Shown: positions 1-7,729 of the stretch, piece after piece | Position numbering within the stretch: position 1 is the first letter of the stretch | Layout: the number at the start of each line of letters is the position of its first letter | DNA from: Burkholderia territorii | Lineage (GTDB): Bacteria; Pseudomonadota; Gammaproteobacteria; Burkholderiales; Burkholderiaceae | Length of the DNA: 64,000 nt | NCBI RefSeq assembly: GCF_902833055.1 | Contig: NZ_CADFEJ010000008.1 | Span: 149,566-213,565 of the forward strand | Direction of reading: 5' to 3' | The notes under the pieces: model-generated | Databases searched by the model: none | What the model saw: the letters and a program-made list of their open reading frames with translations, nothing else | What the model was told of the DNA's origin: nothing | Program-made: the position numbers and the translations under genes

Positions 1-36
1 CGACGTGCAGCGGTACGGATGCGGCGGGCGCGTCAT
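1..36 (-). CDS. modC: start of molybdate ABC transporter ATPase (partial, inferred)
   Basis: An ATG at 36-34 overlaps the TGA stop of modB (35-33) as ATGA, the usual sign of translational coupling. Only twelve codons lie in the window (MTRPPHPYRCTS), so no ATPase motif is visible. The modC identity is inferred from the modA-modB-modC order seen in other proteobacteria. Confidence 0.4.
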   Translation of the reverse strand, partial: MTRPPHPYRCTS

Positions 37-713
37 GTCAACTGGCTCCGCCCGGCGCGCGACGGCACGAGCCAGCCGGTCGCGAGCAGCACGAGCACGC
101 AGGTGATCGACGTCACCAGCACGAGGAAGTTGGCCGTGTTGTCGTCGCCGGCCTGCACCGCCGCATAGATCGCGACCGACAGCGTCTGCGTGCGGCCGGG
201 CAGGTTGCCGGCGATCATCAGCGTCGCGCCGAATTCGCCGAGCGCGCGCGCGAAGGCGAGCAGCGCGCCGGCCAGGATGCCGCGCGCGGCGAGCGGCAGC
301 GTCACGCGGAAGAACACCGCGGCTTCGCCGAGCCCGAGCGTGCGGGCCGCGCGCTCGAGATGCGGGTCGACGCTTTCGAACGCCGTGCGCGCCGATTTCA
401 GAATCAGCGGAAACGCGACGACCATCGATGCGATCACCGCGCCCTGCCACGTGAAGACGAGCTGGATGCCGAGCGTGTCGAGCCATGCGCCGAACACGCC
501 GCGTCGGCCGAGCAGCACGAGCAGGTAATAGCCGAGCACCGTCGGCGGCAGCACGAGCGGCAGCGTCAGCAGCGAATCGACCACGTCGCGCAGCGGCGAG
601 CGCCAGCGCGCGAGCATGAACGCGGCGGCGACGCCGAGCACGATGTCGAGCGCGGTCGCCCAGCCGGCGACCTTCAGCGACAACAGCAGCGGTACCCAGG
701 CGTCCTGCATCAT
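33..713 (-). CDS. modB: molybdate ABC transporter permease ModB
   Basis: Inner-membrane permease that passes molybdate from the periplasmic ModA to the cytoplasm, driven by ModC. The 226-residue product matches ModB in length (about 229 in E. coli). It carries the ABC-permease EAA loop near ARALGEFGATLMIAGN, which contacts the ATPase, and about five hydrophobic spans. An open frame extends upstream to 815, but that arginine-rich part overlaps modA; the start MMQDAW at 713 (or the next ATG at 710) leaves a 7-base gap after the modA stop. The spacing and the ATGA overlap with the next frame indicate one modABC transcript. Confidence 0.93.
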   Translation of the reverse strand: MMQDAWVPLLLSLKVAGWATALDIVLGVAAAFMLARWRSPLRDVVDSLLTLPLVLPPTVLGYYLLVLLGRRGVFGAWLDTLGIQLVFTWQGAVIASMVVAFPLILKSARTAFESVDPHLERAARTLGLGEAAVFFRVTLPLAARGILAGALLAFARALGEFGATLMIAGNLPGRTQTLSVAIYAAVQAGDDNTANFLVLVTSITCVLVLLATGWLVPSRAGRSQLT

Positions 714-720
714 GCCGTGC

Positions 721-1518
721 TCACTTGCCCGCGGGCTTGAAGCCGAACGTCGCCAGCACGGCCTGGCCCTGCGGCGACGTGACGAAATCGATGAACGACT
801 GCGCCTGTGCGGCATGGCGGCTGTCCTTGACCACCGCGATCGGGTAGGTAATGGCCGTTTGCGTCGGCACGGTCAGGGCCACCTTCACGCGGCCCGGCAT
901 GATCGCCGCGTCGGTGCCGAACACGAAGCCCGCGTCGACTTCGCCGCGCGCGACGTAATCGAGGCTCTGGCGCACGTTGGCGGCCAGCACGCCCTTTGCA
1001 CTGACGGCGTCCCACACGCCTGCCGCGCGCAGCGCGCCTTCCGTGTAGCGGCCGACCGGCACCGACGCCGGGTCGCCGTACGCGATCCGCTTCACGCCGG
1101 GTGCCGTCAGGTCGTTCAGCGACGTCGGCGCGGGCGCGTGGCTGTCGGCAGGCACGATCAGCACGAGCGAGTTCGCCGCGAAATCGCGGCGCGTGCCCGG
1201 CACGATGACCTTTTCGCCGATCGCGCGATCCATCGCCTTCTGGTCGGCCGATGCGAACACGTCGGCCGGCGCGCCCTTGGCGATCTGCTGCATCAGCACG
1301 TCCGACGCGCCGAAGTTGAACAGCACCTTGGTGTCCGGATGCTGCTTCTGGTAGGCATCGCCGACCGCCTTGAACGCATTCGTCAGGCTTGCGGCCGCCG
1401 ACACCACGAGCTCGTCGGCAGCGGATGCCGGCGCGCTGAACGCGATGCCGGCGGCAAGCGCGGTGAGCGGCAGCAGTCGGAGCAGGGTGCGGCGAAGCGG
1501 GCGGACGGTCGAGCGCAT
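721..1518 (-). CDS. modA: periplasmic molybdate-binding protein ModA
   Basis: Substrate-binding protein of the high-affinity molybdate importer. The 265-residue precursor starts with a basic segment and a hydrophobic core ending in an Ala-X-Ala site (about residues 12-33), a Sec signal peptide. The mature protein begins near ADELVVSAAASL, the typical ModA first strand with oxyanion-binding serines. FGASDVLMQQI, GAPADVFASAD and VFGTDAA are recognisable type II binding-protein segments. First gene of the operon; its upstream region carries a ModE-like palindrome, suggesting repression when molybdate is plentiful. Confidence 0.95.
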   Translation of the reverse strand: MRSTVRPLRRTLLRLLPLTALAAGIAFSAPASAADELVVSAAASLTNAFKAVGDAYQKQHPDTKVLFNFGASDVLMQQIAKGAPADVFASADQKAMDRAIGEKVIVPGTRRDFAANSLVLIVPADSHAPAPTSLNDLTAPGVKRIAYGDPASVPVGRYTEGALRAAGVWDAVSAKGVLAANVRQSLDYVARGEVDAGFVFGTDAAIMPGRVKVALTVPTQTAITYPIAVVKDSRHAAQAQSFIDFVTSPQGQAVLATFGFKPAGK

Positions 1519-1550
1519 GGTGTGGTCGTTCGAATGGTTGAAACCGTAAT

Positions 1551-1574
1551 CGTAATATAGGGCTGGTTATAACG
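1551..1574. promoter_or_regulatory. putative ModE operator upstream of modA
   Basis: CGTAATATA (1551-1559) and TTATAACG (1567-1574) form an imperfect inverted repeat with a 7-base spacer, close to the ModE consensus of CG-TATAT-type half-sites. A minus-strand -10-like TATATT falls at 1559-1554, inside the left half, so a bound repressor would block the modA promoter. No modE gene is visible in this window, so the assignment is by motif and context only. Confidence 0.45.
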
Positions 1575-1654
1575 CTCGACATACCGTTCATGCGACGGCG
1601 TGCATGAAGATCTTCAGACCTGAAAGACGACGGGAATGAAGTGGGCGCGGCCCG

Positions 1655-2353
1655 TCACGCGTGCAGCAACGGCTGCGACGATCCGGTGCGGTGCAGCGAC
1701 GACGGCTGCGATGCCGGCCGGTAATTCGGATTGGCTTTCCAGCGGGCGCGGACGAACGGCCGTTCATGCCCGGACAGTTCCAGCGCGACCCGCGTGACCC
1801 AGCGGTGCGACGGCACCGTGATGCCGTGCAGCGCGACCGTGACGAGCGCGAGGCTCGCGACGACCGCCGGCACCGACCAGCGGTGCGGCACCGCGTGCCA
1901 GGAGCCCGCAATGAATGCCAGCGCGGCGATCGCGCCGACGATGCAGCCGGTGATCGACTCGGACGGCGAATGCGCGTCGAGCGCGACGCGCGACACGCCG
2001 ACCGCGACGCCGGCCGCGAGCCCGAGCGCGATGCCGGCGATCCGCACCGGCGTGCGCGTGCGGATCAGCGCGAGGAAGATCGCGACGGGATAGACCGATG
2101 TCGACAGCATCGCGTGGCCGCTGAATCCCGTGAAGTCCCATGCGCGGATGCCCACGCCCCAGCCGAGGAATGCGATCTTCGTGAGCGCGACGACGCCGAT
2201 CGCGGCGGCGAGCACGCCGAGCCATGCGGCCGCGCGCTGCCACGAATAGCCGAGCGCGAGCCACACGGCGATCGTGATCGCGAGCGGCAAGGTCAGGCCG
2301 GCGCCACCGAACGCGGTGATCGTGATCCACAGGTGAGAGGGCAGGTCGAACAT
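1655..2353 (-). CDS. PAP2-family membrane phosphatase
   Basis: Integral-membrane phosphatase of the PAP2 (lipid phosphate phosphatase) superfamily, which removes phosphate from lipid phosphates or related substrates at the membrane. Of 232 residues, the first 150 are mostly hydrophobic. Catalytic motifs are recognisable: Lys59, FSGH (77-80, usually PSGH), then SR (121-122) followed by His128 and Glu132, where many relatives have Asp. The last 40 residues are hydrophilic and possibly disordered. Transcribed towards modA but 136 bases away, so probably independent. The true substrate cannot be read from sequence. Confidence 0.82.
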   Translation of the reverse strand: MFDLPSHLWITITAFGGAGLTLPLAITIAVWLALGYSWQRAAAWLGVLAAAIGVVALTKIAFLGWGVGIRAWDFTGFSGHAMLSTSVYPVAIFLALIRTRTPVRIAGIALGLAAGVAVGVSRVALDAHSPSESITGCIVGAIAALAFIAGSWHAVPHRWSVPAVVASLALVTVALHGITVPSHRWVTRVALELSGHERPFVRARWKANPNYRPASQPSSLHRTGSSQPLLHA

Positions 2354-2599
2354 CGGAAGGGGAGCGAACAGAGGCGGGACGAATGCTTAAATCAACGCGC
2401 GAACCGGGAAGAACGACTACAACGGATACAAGCGGCCAGGCCCCAGTATAGCGCCGCGTGTGCTCGAGGCCCTTTTTTGCGCCGTGAGGAACTCTCCGCG
2501 TGCAGGAAAAATCCCAGAAACAATGTTATGGTGCATTGCACAAAGTCGAATGATGCACCGATTGCTGTATCCCTTTTTTCCTGACTGCGAGCCCGATCG

Positions 2600-3709
2600 A
2601 TGACCAAAAGTCTGACGAAGGTATGGCTGGGCGGCATGAAACGCATGCTGTCGCCGGCAGCCAAGCGTGCGGCGCGCGACGCGCAGCGTATCGCGCGCGA
2701 GACGCTCGAGGCCGCGGCGTCGCCCGGCGCTACTGATCTTTCCCCGCCGCGTGAATCGCGCGTGCGGCCGCGCGCGGCTGCATGGGCGGCCGGCGAGTGG
2801 ACGCGCGGCGAACATCCGATGGCGCCCGCGATCGGCCGCCTGGTCCAGCAGCTCGCTTACGGGCTCTACGTTCCGCCTGGCCGCCGGCGCGGGGCGCTAC
2901 CGCTCGTCGTGATGCTGCACGGCTGCCAGCAGTCGGCCGACGAGTTCGCTCAGGGCACCCGGATGAACCTGCTGGCCGACAAGCACGGCTTCGCGGTGCT
3001 GTATCCCGAACAGTCGCTACGCGCGCATGCCCACGGCTGCTGGCACTGGTACGAAGATACCGATCGCGCGGGCCGTGGCGAGGCGGATGCCGTCGCGTCG
3101 CTCGTCGACGCGCTCGTCGACGAGCACGGCTTCGACGCATCGCGCGTCTACGTCGCCGGGTTGTCTGCCGGCGCAGGCCTCGCGGCGCTCGTCGCGCTGC
3201 ATCACCCGGAGCGCTTTGCGGCGGCGGCCCTGCACTCGGGCCCGGCGCTCGGCGAGGCGAATTCGGGCATCAGCGCGATGGATGTGATGCGGCGAGGCCT
3301 GCGGGAGAACCCGGCCGCGGTGGTCGACACGCTGGTCGATGCGGCCGCGTATCCGGGCATGCCCGTGCTGATCGTACAGGGCGACCGCGACCATGTCGTC
3401 GCGCCGAAGAATGCGGATCAGCTGACGGTGCAGTTCATGCGCGTGAACGGGCTCGCGGACAGCCGTGGCGCACTGCGCGGCGGCGAGCGTGTGGAAACGC
3501 GCGTGGCAGGCGCCCACATTACCGATGTGCGACGCGACGGCGAGTCGATCGTGCGCCTCTGTCATGTGAAAGGGCTCGATCACGCATGGGCGGGCGGCGA
3601 CGAAGCCGTGCCGTTTCATGCGGCGATCGGCCCCGATGCGAGCGCGATGATCTGGTCCTTTTTCGAACAGAATCGGCGCACTGTGGCGACCGAACGACGC
3701 ACTGTTTGA
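2600..3709 (+). CDS. PHB depolymerase-family esterase (alpha/beta hydrolase)
   Basis: Serine hydrolase of the LpqC / polyhydroxybutyrate depolymerase family, 369 residues. Visible features are an oxyanion segment HGCQQ (107-111), a nucleophile elbow GLSAG with Ser189, a likely acid at Asp264 in GDRD, and His328 in LDHAW. There is no convincing signal peptide; the N-terminus is basic and amphipathic (residues 1-70), so the protein is more likely intracellular or phasin-like associated than secreted. It could act on short-chain esters or PHB oligomers; substrate unproven. Divergent from the PAP2 gene across about 245 bases. Confidence 0.85.
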   Translation: MTKSLTKVWLGGMKRMLSPAAKRAARDAQRIARETLEAAASPGATDLSPPRESRVRPRAAAWAAGEWTRGEHPMAPAIGRLVQQLAYGLYVPPGRRRGALPLVVMLHGCQQSADEFAQGTRMNLLADKHGFAVLYPEQSLRAHAHGCWHWYEDTDRAGRGEADAVASLVDALVDEHGFDASRVYVAGLSAGAGLAALVALHHPERFAAAALHSGPALGEANSGISAMDVMRRGLRENPAAVVDTLVDAAAYPGMPVLIVQGDRDHVVAPKNADQLTVQFMRVNGLADSRGALRGGERVETRVAGAHITDVRRDGESIVRLCHVKGLDHAWAGGDEAVPFHAAIGPDASAMIWSFFEQNRRTVATERRTV

Positions 3710-3726
3710 TCGATGCTGGCCAAAGC

Positions 3727-3760
3727 CTAGGGTTTTCCCTATAATTCGGGAAAACCCTAG
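3727..3760 (+). promoter_or_regulatory. promoter enclosed in a perfect 13-bp inverted repeat
   Basis: CTAGGGTTTTCCC (3727-3739) and its exact complement GGGAAAACCCTAG (3748-3760) flank the octamer TATAATTC. The octamer begins with a consensus -10 hexamer TATAAT (3740-3745), and a plausible -35 TGGCCA lies 17 bases upstream (3717-3722). The downstream gene starts 45 bases later. A dimeric regulator could bind across the -10, or the repeat could melt into a cruciform; the sequence alone does not decide. Confidence 0.65.
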
Positions 3761-3790
3761 TCAAAGAACCTTTGGATTGCGAGATCGAAC

Positions 3791-3967
3791 ATGTACCTGC
3801 TGAGCCACCTCTTCCTGATGCTGACCAAGAACGCTGAAAAGGCCGCGAAAGAGCGCGCCGACGCTTACCTGGCCGAAGCAACCGACATCTACGATCTCGA
3901 ATTCCGCATGCGCAAGATCGATCGCGAAGCAGCGATGAACCGTCCGTTCTCGTTCGGCTCGCGTTAA
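3791..3967 (+). CDS. DUF3563-family small protein
   Basis: A 58-residue protein beginning MYLLSHLFLMLTKN and ending FSFGSR. The hydrophobic start is followed by a charged helical middle (AEKAAKERADAYLAEATD, then a DLEFRMRKIDREA segment). It resembles DUF3563, a short protein family common in Burkholderia and relatives with no known function. The gene has its own promoter inside an inverted repeat and a strong terminator 46 bases after the stop, so it is a single-gene unit. Codon use is like the neighbours. Confidence 0.75.
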   Translation: MYLLSHLFLMLTKNAEKAAKERADAYLAEATDIYDLEFRMRKIDREAAMNRPFSFGSR

Positions 3968-4013
3968 GCAGCGCAGCGCGGGCCGGCTCACCGGCCGGTC
4001 CGGCGAATCACGC

Positions 4014-4053
4014 AAAAGGGCGTGTGCGGCAAGCAGCCGCACACGCCCTTTTT
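4014..4053. terminator. bidirectional intrinsic terminator
   Basis: AAAAGGGCGTGTGCGGC (4014-4030) pairs perfectly with 4036-4052 around a 5-base loop. A T-run follows on the plus strand and an A-run precedes it, so it can end both the DUF3563 transcript and the convergent ohr transcript. Confidence 0.88.
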
Positions 4054-4082
4054 GCATTCGGCGTCGCGCGCCGAGCGCCGCG

Positions 4083-4502
4083 TCAGACGACCGTCAGGCG
4101 CACCGGCACGTTGTTGCGCGTCGCGTTCGAGTACGGGCATACGTGGTGTGCCTTGTCGACCAGCGCCTGGGCGTCGGCCTTGTCGAGGCCCGGCAGCGAT
4201 ACGCGCAGCTCGATGTCGAGCCCGAAGCCGCCCGCGTCGTTCGGGCCGATACCCACTTCGGCGGTGACTTGCGTGTCGGCCGGCAGCGTCTGCTTGTTCT
4301 GGCCCGCGACGAACTTCATCGCGCTCAGGAAACAGGCCGAGTAACCTGCGGCAAACAACTGCTCCGGGTTCGTGCCTTCCGCGCCCGTGCCGCCGAGCTC
4401 GCGCGGCGCGGCCAGCTTCACTTCCAGCTTGTTGTCTGCGGATACCGCACGGCCGTCGCGGCCGCCCGTGCTCGTGGCGCTGGTCTTGTACAGAATGTTC
4501 AT
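4083..4502 (-). CDS. ohr: organic hydroperoxide resistance peroxidase Ohr
   Basis: Thiol-dependent peroxidase that reduces organic and fatty-acid hydroperoxides to alcohols, normally recycled by lipoylated proteins. The 139-residue length is typical. The two catalytic cysteines are Cys57 in GYSACFLSA and Cys122 in HHVCPYS; Arg18 and Glu47 match the conserved Arg/Glu that activate the peroxidatic cysteine. Cytoplasmic. The promoter at 4571-4599 overlaps an operator identical in design to that of ohrR, so induction by OhrR oxidation is expected. Confidence 0.95.
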   Translation of the reverse strand: MNILYKTSATSTGGRDGRAVSADNKLEVKLAAPRELGGTGAEGTNPEQLFAAGYSACFLSAMKFVAGQNKQTLPADTQVTAEVGIGPNDAGGFGLDIELRVSLPGLDKADAQALVDKAHHVCPYSNATRNNVPVRLTVV

Positions 4503-4570
4503 GGTGCAGCTCCTGTCGGAAGAGTGGTAGGAAGCGGCCCGGTCGGACGGTTGTCGCCGGCCACGAACGA

Positions 4571-4601
4571 AATATAGAACACAAATGATTTGCGTGCAAA
4601 T
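4571..4601 (-). promoter_or_regulatory. ohr promoter with OhrR operator
   Basis: Reading the minus strand, a -35 TTGCAC (4599-4594) and a -10 TATATT (4576-4571) are separated by exactly 17 bases. The palindrome ATTTGCGTGCAAAT (4588-4601, one mismatched centre position) covers the -35. The same palindrome without the mismatch lies upstream of ohrR. OhrR bound here would exclude RNA polymerase. Confidence 0.72.
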
Positions 4602-4613
4602 GAAATTTTGAAG

Positions 4614-4636
4614 AAAAAGCCCGGCACTGCCGGGCT
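4614..4636 (-). terminator. intrinsic terminator of ohrR
   Basis: AGCCCGGC and GCCGGGCT (4618-4625 and 4629-4636) form an 8-bp stem with a 3-base loop. On the minus strand the stem is followed by five T's, placing a terminator 20 bases past the ohrR stop and before the ohr promoter. The two genes are therefore separate transcription units. Confidence 0.8.
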
Positions 4637-4655
4637 CATTCGCGATCGACGCGTT

Positions 4656-5108
4656 TCAGCCTTCGTTGGCGGCCGTCAACGCGTTGCGCAATTGCTGGAG
4701 ATCCGCGCGCAGCCTGACCAGGAATTCGGGCGTTTGCTGCATCGCGCAAAAGAGATCGGCGGGCACCGAGCGTGCCTTGAGCCTCAACGCACGGCCTTCC
4801 GCCGTCACGCGTACGTTCACGACGCGTTCGTCCGTCGCGCTGCGCACGCGCTCGACGTAGCCGAGCGCCTCGAGCCGTTTCAGCAGCGGCGTGACGGTGG
4901 CCGGGTCGAGATCGAGGCGGGCGGCGATGTCCTTCACCGCGATGTCGTCACGCTCCCACAGCACGAGCATCGCCAGATATTGGGGATAGGTCAGCGACAG
5001 CTTGTCGAGCAGCGGCTTGTACGTCTTCGTCATCGCGTGCGAAGTCGAATAGAGCGCGAAGCAGAGTTGCTCGTCGAGCGTTTGGGGCAGCGGGGGAAGG
5101 CGGTCCAT
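4656..5108 (-). CDS. ohrR: MarR-family organic peroxide sensor OhrR
   Basis: Repressor that releases DNA when its reactive N-terminal cysteine is oxidised by organic peroxide. The product has 150 residues. Cys16 in [10 protein letters not shown] is at the sensing position of the family (Cys15 in Bacillus subtilis). The winged helix-turn-helix follows: [23 protein letters not shown] is the recognition helix region, and the D-E-R wing lies near [11 protein letters not shown] second cysteine occurs near position 120 (DLFCAM), so a two-cysteine disulfide mechanism is possible. It is followed by its own terminator and then ohr. Confidence 0.94.
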   Translation of the reverse strand: MDRLPPLPQTLDEQLCFALYSTSHAMTKTYKPLLDKLSLTYPQYLAMLVLWERDDIAVKDIAARLDLDPATVTPLLKRLEALGYVERVRSATDERVVNVRVTAEGRALRLKARSVPADLFCAMQQTPEFLVRLRADLQQLRNALTAANEG

Positions 5109-5137
5109 GATTCGAGTGCGCGGCGCACGCGCTAACG

Positions 5138-5151
5138 ATTTGCATGCAAAT
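5138..5151. promoter_or_regulatory. OhrR operator upstream of ohrR
   Basis: ATTTGCATGCAAAT is a perfect 14-base palindrome 30 bases upstream of the ohrR start. Its near-identical copy sits on the ohr promoter, which indicates autoregulation of ohrR together with control of ohr. Confidence 0.7.
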
Positions 5152-5275
5152 TATTTTGCGCGCAATGGATTCGATTGAACAGGGGGCGCTACGAAGATCT
5201 GCCCGCCGGGCGGGCGGGGAGGCAGGATGGGTCGGCCGGCGGCGTGCGCCGGCCGAGCTGCGTCAATGGCCCGAG

Positions 5276-6085
5276 TCAGCGGCCCGACGCGGGTGTCGCG
5301 GCCCCGGGTTCCTGCACGCCGAAGCAGCCGCGATAGGTCGCGTAGAACGAGCAGTACATCATCGTGACGATGATGATCGTCACCGGCATCATGATGGTCA
5401 GCACGTAGGCGCCGGCGCCGAGCGCCTGCAGCAGCAGCGACAGGCCGAACGACGTGCCGAGCGCAACGCCGAACCACAGCAGGCCGTACACGACGAATGC
5501 GCCGCGATTGCGCCAGCAGCTGACGATGCTGAAGAACAGCGCCTTGGCGGGCGGGATGTCGTGCCATGCGGTGAGCACCGGCGCGAACCAGAACAACATC
5601 GCGACCGGCGCGTAAAGCAGCGTCGCCAGCAGCAGCGCGCCGAGCGTGCCTTGCGCGGCAAGCGCTTCCGGCGTCGGAGCCGTTTCGTTCGTCGCGCCCA
5701 TCATCATCGTGAGCAGCCCGCCGCCGTCCACGATGGACGACGCGGCGAACACCAGCACCATCAGCGCCACGTACACCACGCCGAGCACGAGCAGCCGCTG
5801 CGTCGTCACGGAGCCGTACGAGCGGAAGCCGTCGATGAGGATCGTCGGCATCACCGGCTTGCCGGCCACCGTGTCGCGGCACGCGGCCATGAAGCCGACG
5901 GCGATGCCGGGGATGAACAGCAGCGGCAGTGCCGCACCGATCACCGGCACCATCGACACCAGCGTGATCGCCAGCAGGTACGTGAAAAACAGCGTGATGA
6001 ACGCGAGCGGGTTCCGGCGGAACAGCCAGATGCCCTGTCGGAACCAGACATAGCCCGCTTTCGCGGGTACTTCGATCAGTTGCAT
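5276..6085 (-). CDS. BPSS1780-family membrane protein
   Basis: A 269-residue polytopic membrane protein with about six hydrophobic segments; the first clear one follows [12 protein letters not shown] and the last is near [21 protein letters not shown]. It resembles the BPSS1780 family of uncharacterised beta-proteobacterial inner-membrane proteins. Its start overlaps the last 10 bases of thrB, so it is probably co-transcribed and translationally coupled, but a link to threonine synthesis is not established. Function unknown. Confidence 0.75.
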   Translation of the reverse strand: MQLIEVPAKAGYVWFRQGIWLFRRNPLAFITLFFTYLLAITLVSMVPVIGAALPLLFIPGIAVGFMAACRDTVAGKPVMPTILIDGFRSYGSVTTQRLLVLGVVYVALMVLVFAASSIVDGGGLLTMMMGATNETAPTPEALAAQGTLGALLLATLLYAPVAMLFWFAPVLTAWHDIPPAKALFFSIVSCWRNRGAFVVYGLLWFGVALGTSFGLSLLLQALGAGAYVLTIMMPVTIIIVTMMYCSFYATYRGCFGVQEPGAATPASGR

Positions 6086-7074
6086 GCGGTATGGGTCTCG
6101 GGAAGCGCGGGCGTGTGGGCGATACGCTCACGCAGGATGCGTTCGAAATGACCGGGATCGTGCGGTTTGAGCATTTCCGCCGCACGCGGCAGGTAGAAGT
6201 CGTACAGGCGCGACACCCAGAACCGGTACGCGCCCGCGCGCAGCATGTCGCTCCAGTGGCGGCGCTCCTCGGCGGTGAACGGCCGGACCGTCTGATACGC
6301 GCGCAGCAGTGCGTCCGCGCGTGCGACGTCGAGCACGCCCGTCGCGAGGTCGACGCACCAGTCGTTGACGGTCACCGCGACGTCGAACAGCCATTTGTCG
6401 CAGCCCGCGAAATAGAAATCGAAGAAGCCGCCGAGGCGGACTTCATGACCGGTGCCGGGCGCCGCGTGTGCGAACAACACGTTGTCGCGGAACAGGTCGC
6501 AGTGACACGGGCCGCTCGGCAGCGCCGCGTAGTCGTCCGACGAGAAGAACGCGGTCTGATGCGCGAGCTCGCTCTCGAGCAGCGTGCGCTGCGCGTCGGA
6601 AATGAACGGGACGATCGCCGGCACGTTTTCCTGCCACCACGGCAGGCTGCGCAGGTTCGGCTGGTAGCGCGCATAGTCGCGCCCCGCGAGGTGCAGGCGC
6701 GCGAGCATCTGCCCGACCTCGATGCAGTGTTCGACCCCCGGCGCGAGTTCGGCGGCGCCGTCGAGCTTCGTGACGATCGCCGCCGGCTTGCCGTGCAGTT
6801 CGCCGAACAGCGCGCCGTCGTCGCGCGGCACCGGGTCCGGTACCGGCACGCCGTGGCTTGCCAGATGGCGCATCAGATCCAGGTAGAACGGCAGCTGTTC
6901 CGCCGTCAGTTTTTCGAAGATCGTGAGGACGTATTCGCCGCGCGTCGTCGTCAGGAAGAAGTTGCTGTTTTCGATGCCGGACGGGATGCCGCGGAACGCC
7001 AGCACGTCGCCCAGTTCGTAGTGGCGCATCCATTGCGCGAGATCGGAGTCGGAAACAGCGGTGAAAACGGCCAT
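6076..7074 (-). CDS. thrB: homoserine kinase (choline-kinase-like type)
   Basis: Phosphorylates homoserine on the way to threonine. This is the aminoglycoside/choline-kinase-fold ThrB used by beta-proteobacteria and pseudomonads, not the GHMP type of E. coli. The product has 332 residues. The N-lobe opens with [13 protein letters not shown]; the catalytic loop is HCDLFRDN (191-198) and the metal-binding Asp219 lies in GFFDFYF. It appears to be the middle gene of an operon with the DUF2782-like gene upstream and the BPSS1780 gene downstream. Confidence 0.95.
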   Translation of the reverse strand: MAVFTAVSDSDLAQWMRHYELGDVLAFRGIPSGIENSNFFLTTTRGEYVLTIFEKLTAEQLPFYLDLMRHLASHGVPVPDPVPRDDGALFGELHGKPAAIVTKLDGAAELAPGVEHCIEVGQMLARLHLAGRDYARYQPNLRSLPWWQENVPAIVPFISDAQRTLLESELAHQTAFFSSDDYAALPSGPCHCDLFRDNVLFAHAAPGTGHEVRLGGFFDFYFAGCDKWLFDVAVTVNDWCVDLATGVLDVARADALLRAYQTVRPFTAEERRHWSDMLRAGAYRFWVSRLYDFYLPRAAEMLKPHDPGHFERILRERIAHTPALPETHTACN

Positions 7075-7146
7075 GCGAGATGCGTCTGGTCAGTTGTCGG
7101 CACGCGCGCGGCGTGCGGCGCGACAGGAGATGAAGGGAAAGCCGGC

Positions 7147-7172
7147 GCGCCGCGTCGGGATCGACGCGGCGC
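7147..7172 (-). other. hairpin between DUF2782-like gene and thrB
   Basis: GCGCCGCGTC (7147-7156) and GACGCGGCGC (7163-7172) form a perfect 10-bp stem with a 6-base loop just after the upstream stop codon. There is no T-run, so it may stabilise or partly attenuate the message rather than terminate it. Confidence 0.4.
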
Positions 7173-7181
7173 GGCAGGAAA

Positions 7182-7589
7182 TCAGTAGCGCAGATTCACC
7201 GACGGCAGGCGCGTGATCGGAACCCCCGCGTCGTGCGGCTTCGGCGACGTGTCGAGCGTGGAGCTCATCTGGTAGCGGGTGCCGAAGTTCGACTTCACGT
7301 CGATCTCGACCGGCTTGCCGCGATCGCGATACTCGGTGACCTCGGTGCCGTTCTTGCTCTTTTCGTGGAAGCTCGGCGTGCGGCGGATGTCGGCGAAGTC
7401 GACTTTCGACGTGACTTCGGCGGCCGGGCGATTGATCTTGCGGAGATCGGGCAGGCCGGCGGCTTCGTTGGCCTCGGCCCGGGCCTGCGCGTCGGCGTCG
7501 GGCGTGCCGCCGGCGGCGTAGGCGGCGCCGGCAGCGGCAAACGTGCCGGCAAGCATGGCGGCAGCGGCGACGAGAATGAGCGGCTTCAT
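7182..7589 (-). CDS. secreted DUF2782-like protein
   Basis: A 135-residue precursor with a clear signal peptide (MKPLILVAAAAMLAGTFAAA, cleavage near AYAAG). The C-terminal part has the pattern of DUF2782: TEVTEYRDRGKPVEIDVKS, then GTRYQMSS. Family members are often found beside thrB or polA in beta- and gamma-proteobacteria, as here. It probably acts in the periplasm; role unknown. Good signal and context, moderate family match. Confidence 0.65.
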   Translation of the reverse strand: MKPLILVAAAAMLAGTFAAAGAAYAAGGTPDADAQARAEANEAAGLPDLRKINRPAAEVTSKVDFADIRRTPSFHEKSKNGTEVTEYRDRGKPVEIDVKSNFGTRYQMSSTLDTSPKPHDAGVPITRLPSVNLRY

Positions 7590-7729
7590 GATGAGTCTCC
7601 AGTGAACCTTCCGATTTTAGCAAATACTGCGCGCGGCCCGGCCCTCGCGTGCACGCGGCGTGCAAGCGGGCGGCCATGAGCGTGACCGGGTTCCGTGGTA
7701 ATGTCGTTCGATCAGACGAGGTGATGAAA

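Noticed and set aside
33..815. Longer N-terminus for ModB
   Set aside because: The extra 34 residues are Arg/Ser-rich, overlap modA and are absent from the family.
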